Assembly (NCBI GenBank): GCA_012960035.1
Contig: DUBZ01000055.1
Coordinates: 48,857 to 112,856, forward strand
DNA from: Myxococcales bacterium
GTDB lineage: Bacteria; Myxococcota_A; UBA9160; UBA4427
Direction of reading: 5' to 3'
Length of the DNA: 64,000 bases
Shown here: one piece after another, positions 33,769 to 43,409 of the stretch
How the letters are laid out: the number at the start of each line of letters is the position of its first letter
Numbering within the stretch: the stretch's first letter is position 1
Program-made: the position numbers and the translations under genes
Notes under the pieces: model-generated
Database searches by the model: none
Told to the model about the DNA's origin: nothing
Seen by the model: the letters and a program-made list of their open reading frames with translations, nothing else

Positions 33769-36180
33769 TTAGTAGATCACCTTCTTTTCGACCAGTTCGT
33801 CGTAGCGATCTATCGAGAGCCCAAGAACGTTTTTGAAGACGTGCTCGTTGTCCTGCCCGATGACCGGACCCGGTTTCACCGTAACGGGACTATGGCTGAG
33901 CTTCACGTACGAGCCATAAATCGTTTCGCGGAAGCCAAGGGGATGATCCACTTCGATGAACGTGTTCCGCGCCTTGAAGTGCGGATCGTCCAGCAAGTCG
34001 CCCACGTTGAGTACGGGTGCCGCCGCAACACCTGCAGCCTGCAACTTTGTCGTGAGCTCCCGGTCGTTGCGGCCCTGCGTGTAGAGCGCCATCTGTTCGT
34101 GGAGCATCTCGATATGGTCGAGGCGGCCCTGAAGCGAACTGAACTCCGGGGAGTCTGCCCAGTGAGGACTTCCCATCGCAGCGACGAGTGCTTGCCATTC
34201 GCTCTCTTCTTCGACTGCGATTGAGATCCAGCGGTCGTCTCCGGTACACGGGAAAACGCCATGCGGAGCGGCGATCGCTCTCGGATGTTTATTGCCGATC
34301 GGCCCGGCAACGCGACCGTTCATCGCGTAATCCATGAAGGCGGGCCCGACCATTTGCATGACGGCTTCTTGCTGCGAAAAGTCGATGTACTGGCCTGTGC
34401 CCGTCTCGTCGCGGTGGTTGAGCGCTGAGACCACCGCGAAGGCACCGAAGATCCCCGTGAATGGGTCCGAGTACGCGTTTTCCACCGGGAGCGGCGGGCC
34501 GCCCGCGTAACCATTCAAACTGTCGAGCCCCGTAAGCGACGTGAGGCTTAGGCCGTAGGTGCGCGTGTTCATCAGCGGGCCGTATGCCCCCGCGCCCTGC
34601 ATGGAGAGCATGACGAGGTCGGCCTTGTGCGTCTTCATCTCTTCGTAGCCGAGGCCGATTTTGTCCATCACGCCCGGGCCGAAGTTTTCGATCACGACGT
34701 CGGATTCCATGATGAGCTGACGCGCGAGCGCGAGCCCTTCTTCACTCTTGAAGTCGATCGTCACACTTCCGTTGCCTGCCCAGCAAGCATGATTCGAAAG
34801 GCTTCGGTTCGGTCCCGACTCGCCGCCACCAAAGGGCGGAAGGGTTCGTGTCATGTCGACGCGAACATTGGACTCGACCTTATACACCTCTGCGCCGAGG
34901 AAATTCAGCGTCTGACCCACGACCGGTCCCGCCCACACCCAACCAAAGTTCGCAACGCGAAGCCCTTGAAGTGGACGCGCTCCGTTGTTTGCAATCGCCG
35001 GCTCCGAGGGCGTCTCGGCCCGTAATCCGGCCAAGACTTCTTGGGTGTCCGCACCGAGAAGCGGTGCCGACGACGTAGGACCACCGGGGGTTTCCGAAAG
35101 TTTGAACGGTGCCCCCAGCAGGCGAACCTTTCCCAACGCTTCATGGTCGAGTTCGAGCATGTACCCGCGCACGCTCAGATGCGGATGCTCGGCGGCTTCG
35201 CCCACCGTGAAGACCGCGGACACCGGAGCGCCAGCAGCCTGGCATTGTTCCATGATCTCGTGCTTACCGTGCTTCATCGTCCATTCTTCGATCAGCGGAT
35301 AAATCAGGTCGGCGTTCTGGGCGCGTGAGAACATGTCCTGAAACATTTCCGTCTGCATCCATTCGGGGTCGCCCATCACTTTGGCGATACCGTTCCACTG
35401 CCCAGGTTCGAGGGCAAGCATCCAAACGTGCCCGTCCTTACAAGGGACGATGGTGGCGGGCGCACCGAGCGGCATGCCCACGCCGGTGCGCTTTTCGAAC
35501 TTCCCGTCTTGCGCGTAGCCACCGATGTTCTGCCCGCCCACAAAGGTGGCGGCGATCGCTTCCGCACTCGACACATCCACATGCTGACCCACGCCGGTGT
35601 TCTTGCGGCCGTAAACAGCGGCGAGTCCCCATGACGCTCCGGCAACCGCACCAAAGTAGTCCGCTGCGAACGTACCGTGTTCAAGCGGCGCTTCGCCGGG
35701 CAGCCCGCAGTAGCGAGAGCTCGCCCCCGTGAGGTGATACGCGTTTAGGTCCGTTGCCTTCCAGTCCGCGTATGGCCCTGTTTGTCCGTACGGCGTAATT
35801 GAGACCATCACGAGCCGCGGGTTCACGTCCTGCAAGCAATCGTAGTCGAGCCCCAAGTTTCGCATTTGCTGAGGGGTGTTGTTTTCGATCAGCACATCGG
35901 CCGTGGCAATGAGGGCAACGAGCTTCTCGCGGTCCGACGCAACGTTGACGTCCAACACGACCGACTTCTTGTTGGTATTCAAGCAATGAAAGACGCCGCT
36001 CTTCTCGATGTCCGCGACGTCGCCTGGGAAAGGGCCCCATTTGCGAGACGGGTCACCCACTTCGGGCGGTTCAACCTTGATGACTTCGGCACCGTAGTCC
36101 GAAAACAACTTCCCGCAGAACGGAGCGCTCACGCCACCCCCCATTTCGATCACTTTGATGCCCGCGAGTGCGCCTGCCAT
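33769..36180 (-). CDS. Double-length CaiB/BaiF (family III) CoA-transferase (803 aa)
   Basis: Two complete family III CoA-transferase domains in one chain, about residues 1-390 and 405-803. Each begins with a Rossmann-like start (IKVIEMGGGVSAPFCGKLF and LRVANFGWVWAGPVVGQTL) and each keeps the aspartate expected for the aspartyl-CoA intermediate (HGTFAADYFGAVAGA and ENAYSDPFTGIFGAF). Such enzymes move CoA between carboxylates; normal subunits are about 400 aa and work as interlocked dimers, so this looks like a fused dimer. I chose the ATG at 36178-36180 with GGAG upstream, not an upstream TTG. A second double gene lies at 40845-43289. Confidence 0.9.
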   Translation of the reverse strand: MAGALAGIKVIEMGGGVSAPFCGKLFSDYGAEVIKVEPPEVGDPSRKWGPFPGDVADIEKSGVFHCLNTNKKSVVLDVNVASDREKLVALIATADVLIENNTPQQMRNLGLDYDCLQDVNPRLVMVSITPYGQTGPYADWKATDLNAYHLTGASSRYCGLPGEAPLEHGTFAADYFGAVAGASWGLAAVYGRKNTGVGQHVDVSSAEAIAATFVGGQNIGGYAQDGKFEKRTGVGMPLGAPATIVPCKDGHVWMLALEPGQWNGIAKVMGDPEWMQTEMFQDMFSRAQNADLIYPLIEEWTMKHGKHEIMEQCQAAGAPVSAVFTVGEAAEHPHLSVRGYMLELDHEALGKVRLLGAPFKLSETPGGPTSSAPLLGADTQEVLAGLRAETPSEPAIANNGARPLQGLRVANFGWVWAGPVVGQTLNFLGAEVYKVESNVRVDMTRTLPPFGGGESGPNRSLSNHACWAGNGSVTIDFKSEEGLALARQLIMESDVVIENFGPGVMDKIGLGYEEMKTHKADLVMLSMQGAGAYGPLMNTRTYGLSLTSLTGLDSLNGYAGGPPLPVENAYSDPFTGIFGAFAVVSALNHRDETGTGQYIDFSQQEAVMQMVGPAFMDYAMNGRVAGPIGNKHPRAIAAPHGVFPCTGDDRWISIAVEEESEWQALVAAMGSPHWADSPEFSSLQGRLDHIEMLHEQMALYTQGRNDRELTTKLQAAGVAAAPVLNVGDLLDDPHFKARNTFIEVDHPLGFRETIYGSYVKLSHSPVTVKPGPVIGQDNEHVFKNVLGLSIDRYDELVEKKVIY

Positions 36181-36280
36181 TTGCGTCTCCAATCACTTTC
36201 ATGTCCGCGAGCCGCTTGGATCGCCGGTCGATTCGTCGTTACGAGGTTCAGGTACGAAGTTCGGGTTTGCGAAACTCTCG

Positions 36281-36922
36281 TTAATTCTTGGAGCCGCCAA
36301 ACAAACGGGAGAAAAAATTGCGAATCGCAGCGCCTAACGTGCTGAGCAGAAGCGGCAAAACACTCAGCGCTTCATCATCATCGTTGGCGGCCGTTGCCGG
36401 AACCGCAGGGGCAGCCGACGTATCGCTCGGGACCGCTTCGTCACTTGCACTGGCACTTGCTTCGGCGGGCTCTTGTTCGAGTCGTTCCTTTGCGGTCTTC
36501 GCAAACTTTTGAAACAACTGGTGTGAGACCCCCTTGATCATGCCCGCACCGACTTGCATCACCTTGCCGGTCAAATCGATTGTCGCTTCAGTCGACATTT
36601 CGGTCGCCCCGCTTTCGAGTTCCGACAATTGCACGGTGATTCGCGCTTTCGCAGTGCCACCGCTCGGGTCCTTGCCCTCGCCCATCATCACGAGCATGTA
36701 CCGCTCGGCGTCCACGTCTTCGAAGTGGATCTTTCCCTTATAGGCGGCGGTCACGGCTCCCAATTTAATTTTCACGCGCCCCAAGAAGTTCCGTTCGTCT
36801 ACGACTTCGGCTAGCGATGCCCCGGGAAGACATCCCACGACAAGCTCGGGGGTCGAAATGAATTGCCAAACCCGGTCCGTGGGGGCTTCGATTTCGAATT
36901 TCTCTTGAATCTCAATGGCCAT
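36281..36922 (-). CDS. CoxG-like SRPBCC protein with membrane tail (213 aa)
   Basis: Carbon-monoxide-dehydrogenase subunit G family. The SRPBCC domain (about 1-150) includes FEIEAPTDRVWQFISTPELV and VKIKLGAVTAAYKGKIHFED. A low-complexity Ala/Ser/Asp linker (about 152-185) leads to a C-terminal hydrophobic segment (LSVLPLLLSTLGAAIRNFF) that should anchor it to the membrane, where CoxG recruits the molybdenum hydroxylase. AAGGA precedes the ATG. The likely partner, the CoxMSL-like enzyme, is 31 kb away; the adjacent XdhC-like gene supports the link. Confidence 0.88.
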   Translation of the reverse strand: MAIEIQEKFEIEAPTDRVWQFISTPELVVGCLPGASLAEVVDERNFLGRVKIKLGAVTAAYKGKIHFEDVDAERYMLVMMGEGKDPSGGTAKARITVQLSELESGATEMSTEATIDLTGKVMQVGAGMIKGVSHQLFQKFAKTAKERLEQEPAEASASASDEAVPSDTSAAPAVPATAANDDDEALSVLPLLLSTLGAAIRNFFSRLFGGSKN

Positions 36923-37043
36923 TCGGGTCTTCCTTCATACGAGCTTCGTTTCGAGCGTGCGGTTTGGGACGTTCGACGTTTGTGGTTTCGTTCCTGCGGT
37001 GGTCAGTCTCGCTAACGCAGGGGTCTCATGCGCGTCGTGCCGA

Positions 37044-38120
37044 TCAGCCCGCTGAAAGGGAGCCGCCACTTCGCTGATATCTTGTTGCCACCATTTCGGC
37101 CAGGATCGCGAGCGCGATTTCTTCGGGACTGCGCCCACCTAAGTCCAACCCGACGGGCGTCTTGATGCGGGCCAATGCTTCGTCGTGAAAGCCCTGTTCC
37201 CGCAGGGTCTCGAGCCGCCCGGCGTGGGTCTTGCGACTTCCGAGCGCCCCGATGTAGCGAACATCAGATTGTAGTGCCCGCGCAAGGGTCGGGAGGTCGA
37301 ACTTCGTGTCGTGAGTCAACGTCAGCACGTACGCATCTGCATCCAAACCTGCACCATCCAGTACATCCACCGGCCATTGGTGGAGCACGGCATGGGCGGC
37401 GGCAAAGCGCTCGCGATCCGCAAATGCAGTGCGGGGGTCGATCACGTAGACCTGGAAGCCCACTTCCTTCGCCATCTTGCACAGAGAAACTGCGATATGG
37501 GTAGCCCCGACGACGTACAACCGTTGCGGCGGCGCAAACGTCTCAATGAACACGCGGTACGTCTCACCTTGCTCAACGATTTCGATCACACCTGTTGCGC
37601 GCTTGTCGAGTAAGAGGCGCGCTTCGATTGCGATCTGTGCATCAACCGACGGCGCGACCGAACCCACGCCCGCCCCTTCGTCACCGCCAGCGGCTCCGCC
37701 CAAAACCACCAAATGTGCACCCAATCGCGCTTCGGGTGAAAGACACGTCGCCATCGCGGCTGGCCTTCCGGCATTCGTTGCGGCCTGCAACGATCTGTTC
37801 GCCTCATTGGGTGCGAAGCGCTCGATCAAGACGTCGATATACCCGTCACAACTCAACCCAACTTCAAAGCCGTCAGGTTTGGCGGGGCCGTACGAAACCA
37901 GGGCCGGCGCGCCGCGATCGAGCACCGTGAGTGCACGTTCGTAGACATCACTCTCGACACAGCCTCCCGAAACCGAACCGACCATCGAGCCGCTGCGGGT
38001 GAGCGCAAAGCGCGCACCGACAGGTCTCGGCGCCGAGCCTCGGACCCCAACTACGGTGGCGAAGGCAATTTCTTCGCCCTGCGCGACCCAGTGGTCAATC
38101 TGTTCTTGAACGTCGTTCAC
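37044..38120 (-). CDS. XdhC/CoxF-type molybdenum cofactor maturation protein (358 aa)
   Basis: XdhC-family factor that binds, protects and helps sulfurate the molybdenum cofactor before insertion. The N-terminal XdhC domain has FATVVGVRGSAPRPVGARF and VSGGCVESDVYERA; a Rossmann domain follows with LYVVGATHIAVSLCKMAKEV near 210 and DAYVLTLTHDTKFD near 268, ending with GLDLGGRSPEEIALAILAE. Start is GTG with AAGGA upstream. Next to CoxG on the same strand, so both likely serve the CoxMSL-like hydroxylase. Confidence 0.9.
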   Translation of the reverse strand: MNDVQEQIDHWVAQGEEIAFATVVGVRGSAPRPVGARFALTRSGSMVGSVSGGCVESDVYERALTVLDRGAPALVSYGPAKPDGFEVGLSCDGYIDVLIERFAPNEANRSLQAATNAGRPAAMATCLSPEARLGAHLVVLGGAAGGDEGAGVGSVAPSVDAQIAIEARLLLDKRATGVIEIVEQGETYRVFIETFAPPQRLYVVGATHIAVSLCKMAKEVGFQVYVIDPRTAFADRERFAAAHAVLHQWPVDVLDGAGLDADAYVLTLTHDTKFDLPTLARALQSDVRYIGALGSRKTHAGRLETLREQGFHDEALARIKTPVGLDLGGRSPEEIALAILAEMVATRYQRSGGSLSAG

Positions 38121-38317
38121 GCGAATCCTTCTGCAATGGGCCTTGCGGCAAACCTGCGTATTGGCCCCGCTGGATCACCGCGCATGGTTCGATTCCCGGG
38201 CGAAGCGATGCAACCTGTGAAGCGGCAGTATAGATGGCTGTTTTCTCTTCGTCCCAGGATTGTTGCAGGAGGGAGTTTCGACTTGGTAGCCTGCCCCACT
38301 CCCAAAACAGGAAGAGC

Positions 38318-40411
38318 ATGGGACCCACCCGGCAAATCTACTGGAACATCACTGGCCACGCGCTAATTTATGGCTTCTTGGCCGTGGCCCTCGTCGTGGT
38401 CGGATACAGCATCTACCGACGCGCACAATTATGGCAGCTCGGCACCGGTGAGTTCAAGGTCGACCGCGTAGGCGAGCGAATTCGCTTCGCACTAGCCGAG
38501 ATCTTCTTGCAAAGGCGACAGCTCCGGGCCCCCTTCATGGGGGTCGCCCACCTGTTCATCTTTTATGGTTTTCTCGCAGAATTGATTGCGACCGGGATGA
38601 TCTCAGTTCAAGAGTGGACGGGCATCGAGTTTCTCAAGGGCACCTTCTACCTCTATTACTCGTTGCTGAGCGACAGCTTCGGAATCCTCGGCATCGTGGG
38701 CTTGCTCATGGCGCTCTATTACCGCGGCGTCGTGAAGCCCGGTCGCTTTCATTCCGTGACCGACGACTGGGTCGCAGTGTTACTCTTGCTTTTGATCTTT
38801 ACTCAGGGCTTCGTCGTCGAAGGCCTTCGGATCGCGGTCACCGAGCTGCGTGTTCAGCCCGAACTCGCACCGTGGTCTCCCGGTGGCTACGTCGTCGCGT
38901 TGATGTTGCAGAACCTCGACACCGAAACACTCACGAGCCTGCACCGGTACAATTGGTGGTTCCACGCAGCGACGGCTTTCATTTTCATCGGCTACTTCGC
39001 CATCGGTAAGTTCAAGCATGTGGTTTTTGGCACCGCGAATCTCTTCCTTCACAACTTCGAGCCCAGCGGCAAGCTCAGCTATCCCGACATTGACGAACTT
39101 GCCGAGACGGACCCCGACGCCCTCGACGTACTGGGCTTCAACCAGATCAATCAGTTCAGCCCGAAGGCGTTGCTCGATCTCGACGCATGCGTGAACTGCG
39201 GCCGCTGCGAAAGCGTTTGCCCCGCGAGTAACAGTGGTGTCCCGCTGAGCCCGCGCAAACTCATCCAAGACATGAAGACCCATCTCGATGGCATGGGCCC
39301 TGCCCTCCTCGAAGCAAAGCAGTCCGGCGAAGAAGTCCCGGACGGGGTTTTGGGAATGCTCCTCGGCGACGGCGAAGACGGGACGCCGGCGGTGCTCGAA
39401 GAAGAACTTTGGGGCTGCCGCACTTGCGGTGCGTGCATGGAAGAATGCCCGGTCTTTATTGAGCACATCCCGAAGATCATCGACATGCGCCGTTATCTCG
39501 TGATGAGTGAGTCCAAGATGAGTGACGAGACCCAACTCTTTCTCAAGAACATCGAAGACCGCGGTCATCCTTTTGCGGGCAATGGCAAGGACCGCGAAGA
39601 ATGGTTCGAAGACCTAGACGTCAAGGTCTACAGCCGGGGCGACAAAGCAGACACGCTGTTCTGGGTGGGGTGTTCCGGGGCGATGATCGATCGCAACATC
39701 GAAACCAGCCGTGCCATGGTCAAGGTGATGCAGGAAGGGGGTGTCGACTTCGCGTTGCTTGGCAACGAAGAACAATGCACCGGCGATCCGGCCCGGCGCG
39801 CGGGAGACGAACTTTCCTTCCAGGGTTGCAGCAAGACGAACATCGAGACGTTCAAGCAATACGGTATCAAAAAGGTCGTAACTGCCTGCCCACATTGCTT
39901 TAACACCATCAAGAACGAATACCCGGACTATGCCGGAGATCAGGCCGGAGATCAGGCCGGAGATCAGGCCGACGAGATCGAAGTCGTGCATCACACCGAG
40001 ATGATCGACGGCCTGATGAGCGAGGGCAAACTCAAGCCGAAGAAGAAGCTCGACAGCGTCACCTACCACGACCCCTGCTATCTCGGTCGACACAACGAGG
40101 TCTACGACGCACCGCGAAACATCCTGGAAAACATCACGAACGAGGGTGAGTTCGTTGAGATGGAGGCAAGCAAGTCGAAGTCGCGCTGTTGTGGTTCGGG
40201 TGGCGGCTACGCGTGGATGGACGACAGCCCCGAAAAACGCATCAACCACACGCGCATAAAAGACGTTCAGAACTCGGGCGCTGGAACCGCGGCAGTGGGC
40301 TGCCCATTCTGCGTGCAAATGTTTGACGACGCGCTCGGCGCCAAGAACCCCGATGGTGACATTCGAGCAAAGGACATTGCCGAACTCGTCGCCGAGACCC
40401 TCGAGGAGTAG
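38318..40411 (+). CDS. Membrane cytochrome b/iron-sulfur oxidoreductase, EtfD/HdrD-like (697 aa)
   Basis: The N-terminal part (about 1-240) is a NarI/DUF224-type membrane cytochrome b domain with five hydrophobic segments (starts near 12, 80, 112, 150 and 220). A ferredoxin domain follows with two 4Fe-4S motifs: CVNCGRCESVCPAS and CRTCGACMEECPV. Two CCG domains end the protein; GCSKTNIE and CCGSGGGYAW are visible. This architecture is known for ETF:(mena)quinone oxidoreductases (EtfD) that feed acyl-CoA-derived electrons into the membrane. I chose the ATG at 38318 with AGGAAG upstream. It contains a 12-bp tandem repeat (39932-39967). Followed by a SnoaL-like gene four bases later. Confidence 0.88.
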   Translation: MGPTRQIYWNITGHALIYGFLAVALVVVGYSIYRRAQLWQLGTGEFKVDRVGERIRFALAEIFLQRRQLRAPFMGVAHLFIFYGFLAELIATGMISVQEWTGIEFLKGTFYLYYSLLSDSFGILGIVGLLMALYYRGVVKPGRFHSVTDDWVAVLLLLLIFTQGFVVEGLRIAVTELRVQPELAPWSPGGYVVALMLQNLDTETLTSLHRYNWWFHAATAFIFIGYFAIGKFKHVVFGTANLFLHNFEPSGKLSYPDIDELAETDPDALDVLGFNQINQFSPKALLDLDACVNCGRCESVCPASNSGVPLSPRKLIQDMKTHLDGMGPALLEAKQSGEEVPDGVLGMLLGDGEDGTPAVLEEELWGCRTCGACMEECPVFIEHIPKIIDMRRYLVMSESKMSDETQLFLKNIEDRGHPFAGNGKDREEWFEDLDVKVYSRGDKADTLFWVGCSGAMIDRNIETSRAMVKVMQEGGVDFALLGNEEQCTGDPARRAGDELSFQGCSKTNIETFKQYGIKKVVTACPHCFNTIKNEYPDYAGDQAGDQAGDQADEIEVVHHTEMIDGLMSEGKLKPKKKLDSVTYHDPCYLGRHNEVYDAPRNILENITNEGEFVEMEASKSKSRCCGSGGGYAWMDDSPEKRINHTRIKDVQNSGAGTAAVGCPFCVQMFDDALGAKNPDGDIRAKDIAELVAETLEE
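39932..39967 (+). repeat. In-frame 12-bp tandem repeat, three copies
   Basis: GCCGGAGATCAG is repeated three times without change (39932-39943, 39944-39955, 39956-39967), coding AGDQ three times in the second half of the EtfD-like protein, between the two CCG domains. Exact copies suggest recent slippage; length change would stay in frame. Confidence 0.9.
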
Positions 40412-40415
40412 ATCA

Positions 40416-40838
40416 ATGATCGAATCCACAGGCGAAGCCAAGCTTCGCGAGCTCGCAGACCTCGAAGCGATCCGCGATCTCGGCCGGCGCTACGCACACT
40501 GCGTATGGCAAAAAGATGTGCCCGGTGCCATCGCACTCTTTACCGACGACGCCGAAATGGACACCGGCGATCGCCCGCCCATCATTGGCCGCGCAGACCT
40601 TCTCAAGTCGTACGAAGAGATGTTCGCCGCGAACGACTTTCGCCCGTTCGTCCACAACCACGTGATTGAGATCGATGGCAACTCCGCCACGGGTACCTGT
40701 TACCTCGACTTGCGAAGCGTGGTGGACGGCAAAGCGATGACGGGACACGGCTTCTACAAAGACCGATACGTCCGTGTCGATGACGGTTGGAAGTTCACGT
40801 ACCGCCTGCTCAACATGGTGGACTACGGCGAAGTGTGA
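40416..40838 (+). CDS. SnoaL/NTF2-like family protein (140 aa)
   Basis: Small cone-fold protein. The pattern DLEAIRDLGRRYAHCVWQKD, then ALFTDDAEMD and a late GHGFYKDRYVRVDDGWKFTYR, is typical of SnoaL-like/NTF2-like ring-cyclase and dehydratase relatives. GAGGAG of the preceding gene's end serves as ribosome site; the gap is four bases, so translation is coupled to the EtfD-like gene. The convergent CaiB/BaiF gene ends six bases after its stop. Function unknown. Confidence 0.85.
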   Translation: MIESTGEAKLRELADLEAIRDLGRRYAHCVWQKDVPGAIALFTDDAEMDTGDRPPIIGRADLLKSYEEMFAANDFRPFVHNHVIEIDGNSATGTCYLDLRSVVDGKAMTGHGFYKDRYVRVDDGWKFTYRLLNMVDYGEV

Positions 40839-40844
40839 GCGGCG

Positions 40845-43289
40845 CTACGGGGTTTCGATTGCACCCACGTCACGCAAGCGCTGCAATTCGTCGGCGCCAA
40901 TTCCAAGCAAGTCGCCAAACACCGCGTCATTGTCCTCGCCCATGGCCGCGCCGGCGCGCGTTGTTCGACCTGGAACTAGCGTCAAGCCAACGGGAATCCC
41001 CGGAGCCACGACGCTTCCTTTCACGAGATGCGCAATGGTTTCGAAGTAGCCGCGATCTGCGAGGTGAGGGTCGCGCTTAAGCATGTCGTCGACGTTCTGG
41101 GCGACGCCCGCTGAGACGCCCGCCCGCTGAAGCGTGTGCATGACTTCATGTGCGTCTCGGGTTCGCGTCCATTCGCTGATCGCGTCATCGAGGGCGTCGA
41201 TGTTCGCGAGCCTTGCCTCTACGGTTTCGAAGCGCGGATCACGGGCCCAGTCATCACGCCCCAAAACCCCGCAAAGGTTCAGCCATTGTTCGTCGTCCTT
41301 TACGCTGATTGCGCACCAGCGATCCTCTCCCGCACAGGCGTAACAGCCATGGGGCGCCATATAGGTGGATCGATTGCCGACGCGTTCGCTTGAGCTTCCT
41401 GCGTTTAGGGGCTCGATCATGGCGACGCCAAGCGACGCAATCGTCGTTTCTAGTTGCGATAGACCGATGTGCTGCCCTTCCCCGGTCCGGCTTCGATGGT
41501 CGAGCGCGGCCATGACCGCGACCAGACCATGCAAGGCCGAAAGCGCATCGGGATATGCATATTGGGTGTTCGTACATTCGCGCTGGGGGTAGCCGGACAG
41601 ATGACTCAAGCCCGAGATGGCTTCGATGTTTGGCCCCCAGGTCACGTACTTCGCACATGGGCCGCTGTCCCCATACCCCGTGCTACTGAGGTGAATGAGA
41701 TCGGGCTTGATGCTGCGCAGCACGTCGTAGCCAAGGCCGAGCTTTTCCATCACGCCGGTGCTGTTGTTTTCGATCACGACGTCCGCGCTGGCGACGAGCT
41801 TCTTTGCAAGCGCTGTGGCTTCGGGGTTCGCTAGGTCGAGAGCGACGAAACGCTTGCCCGCGTCCCAGTCGGTGAACCAAGGCGAAAGCGTGGGTTGAAC
41901 ACCGAGTTCCCGATTGCGCGGCGGGATATAGAGCCGAACCACACCGGGACGCTTGACCGACTCGACCTTAACGACGTCCGCGCCACAGTACGCCATGAAA
42001 CGTCCGATCCACGGTCCCGCCATGCCGGCGGTAAATTCAACGACGCGAAGATCAGAGAGCGCTTGATGCTCGAAGGGGATCGCAACGCTTGTGGCGGCGG
42101 TCGCAGGTTGACGGTCGGCTCGCGGTTCGAAGCTTTTTTCGTTGTCAGCCTCGACGAGTGGCGCGGGTTTGTCGATCCGCCACGGCGTTGCGTCAAAACG
42201 ATAAGGTGCCCCCGGCATCACCAGCCTACCCCCGTCCGCTTGCGGAACATCGACAAAGAACTTCCGGGCCGCGAGGTGCGGGTCAGCAGCGACCTGCGCG
42301 CTCGAACTCACCGGCGTCATCGCGATATGGCGCCGTTGTCCTTCGTGATAGATCTCGTCGACAGTGTACTTACACGTCATGTCACCGATAAATATGTCGA
42401 GCAACTCGCGGTATTCAATCCGGACGGACGACGGCCCTTCGAACATGGGGTCGATGACTTCTTCGTTACCCGTCTCTTCGTGGATCCACTTCGCCAGTGC
42501 TTCCCAGTGCAGGGGACGGTTCACGATCAAGTAGATCAGGCCGTCCTTGCACGCATAGGCACCGGATGGAACCGCTGCGAAGAGTGAGGTGCCGTTGCGA
42601 ACCGGGATCACGTCGTCGTCGAGATATTTTCCGACGCCTGAGATGTGGGTCACGGCGAGCATCACTTCTTGGGCAGAAATGTCGACGTGCTGTCCCTGCC
42701 CCGTTTCGTCGCGTTGTCGTAACGCAATCAGACTCGACGCTGCAGCACAGCTCGACGTCATCATGTGCGCTTGATCTCCCGCGAGATTCACCGGCGGGTC
42801 CTCGGGGTCGCCCGTCACATACAAGGCACCGCCGACGGCATTGGTCACGAGATCGCTGGCAACATAGTCGCGATGCGGGCCCGTCTGACCAAACCCCGAC
42901 ATCGAGACCACGACGATTGCGGGGTTGATCGTTTTGAGAGCCTCGTACCCCAAACCCAGGGCACCGAGCCGACCGGGCGCCATGGTTTCGAGCACCAGGT
43001 CCGCCGAAGCCACGAGCCGCTTGAAGGCTTCGGCGCCGTCTGGATCCGCGAGGTCGAGACATTGCGTTCGTTTGTTGGTGTTGAGGTAACGAAAGCGCAG
43101 CCCCATCGGTGAATTCGCGACCGCGTCTGGCTGAGGCGGGATCCCTCGCAGCGGGTCGCCACCCGGAGGTTCAACGCGCAGCACGTCGGCGCCGAGGTCC
43201 GCGAGTAGCTTGCCGCAGTACATCCCCGACTCGTCGCAAAGTTCGACGACACGACGTCCCGCGAGCGCTGCCGGTTTTGCTTCTTCCAC
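40845..43289 (-). CDS. Second double-length CaiB/BaiF CoA-transferase (814 aa)
   Basis: Again two family III domains, about 1-380 and 410-814. First-domain start is RRVVELCDESGMYCGKLL, second is LRVVEFTAGMAGPWIGRF. Aspartates that could form the acyl intermediate lie in NLAGDQAHMM and QYAYPDALSALHG. Both halves end the central core with the family's GxGQH motif (ETGQGQHVDI and RTGEGQHIGL). Start is GTG with GGGGAAG upstream. It is similar in layout but not close in sequence to the protein at 33769-36180, so the two probably act on different acids. Confidence 0.9.
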   Translation of the reverse strand: MEEAKPAALAGRRVVELCDESGMYCGKLLADLGADVLRVEPPGGDPLRGIPPQPDAVANSPMGLRFRYLNTNKRTQCLDLADPDGAEAFKRLVASADLVLETMAPGRLGALGLGYEALKTINPAIVVVSMSGFGQTGPHRDYVASDLVTNAVGGALYVTGDPEDPPVNLAGDQAHMMTSSCAAASSLIALRQRDETGQGQHVDISAQEVMLAVTHISGVGKYLDDDVIPVRNGTSLFAAVPSGAYACKDGLIYLIVNRPLHWEALAKWIHEETGNEEVIDPMFEGPSSVRIEYRELLDIFIGDMTCKYTVDEIYHEGQRRHIAMTPVSSSAQVAADPHLAARKFFVDVPQADGGRLVMPGAPYRFDATPWRIDKPAPLVEADNEKSFEPRADRQPATAATSVAIPFEHQALSDLRVVEFTAGMAGPWIGRFMAYCGADVVKVESVKRPGVVRLYIPPRNRELGVQPTLSPWFTDWDAGKRFVALDLANPEATALAKKLVASADVVIENNSTGVMEKLGLGYDVLRSIKPDLIHLSSTGYGDSGPCAKYVTWGPNIEAISGLSHLSGYPQRECTNTQYAYPDALSALHGLVAVMAALDHRSRTGEGQHIGLSQLETTIASLGVAMIEPLNAGSSSERVGNRSTYMAPHGCYACAGEDRWCAISVKDDEQWLNLCGVLGRDDWARDPRFETVEARLANIDALDDAISEWTRTRDAHEVMHTLQRAGVSAGVAQNVDDMLKRDPHLADRGYFETIAHLVKGSVVAPGIPVGLTLVPGRTTRAGAAMGEDNDAVFGDLLGIGADELQRLRDVGAIETP

Positions 43290-43409
43290 GATCTATTTCT
43301 TCCCCGAGGTCAATTGCGCGGTCGCCCATGGTCGCGAACCCAGAACGCATTCGCACGCGGCTTTCCCAATCCAGTCAATCGACAACCCGTCTAAATGACC
43401 GCAGCCGAT

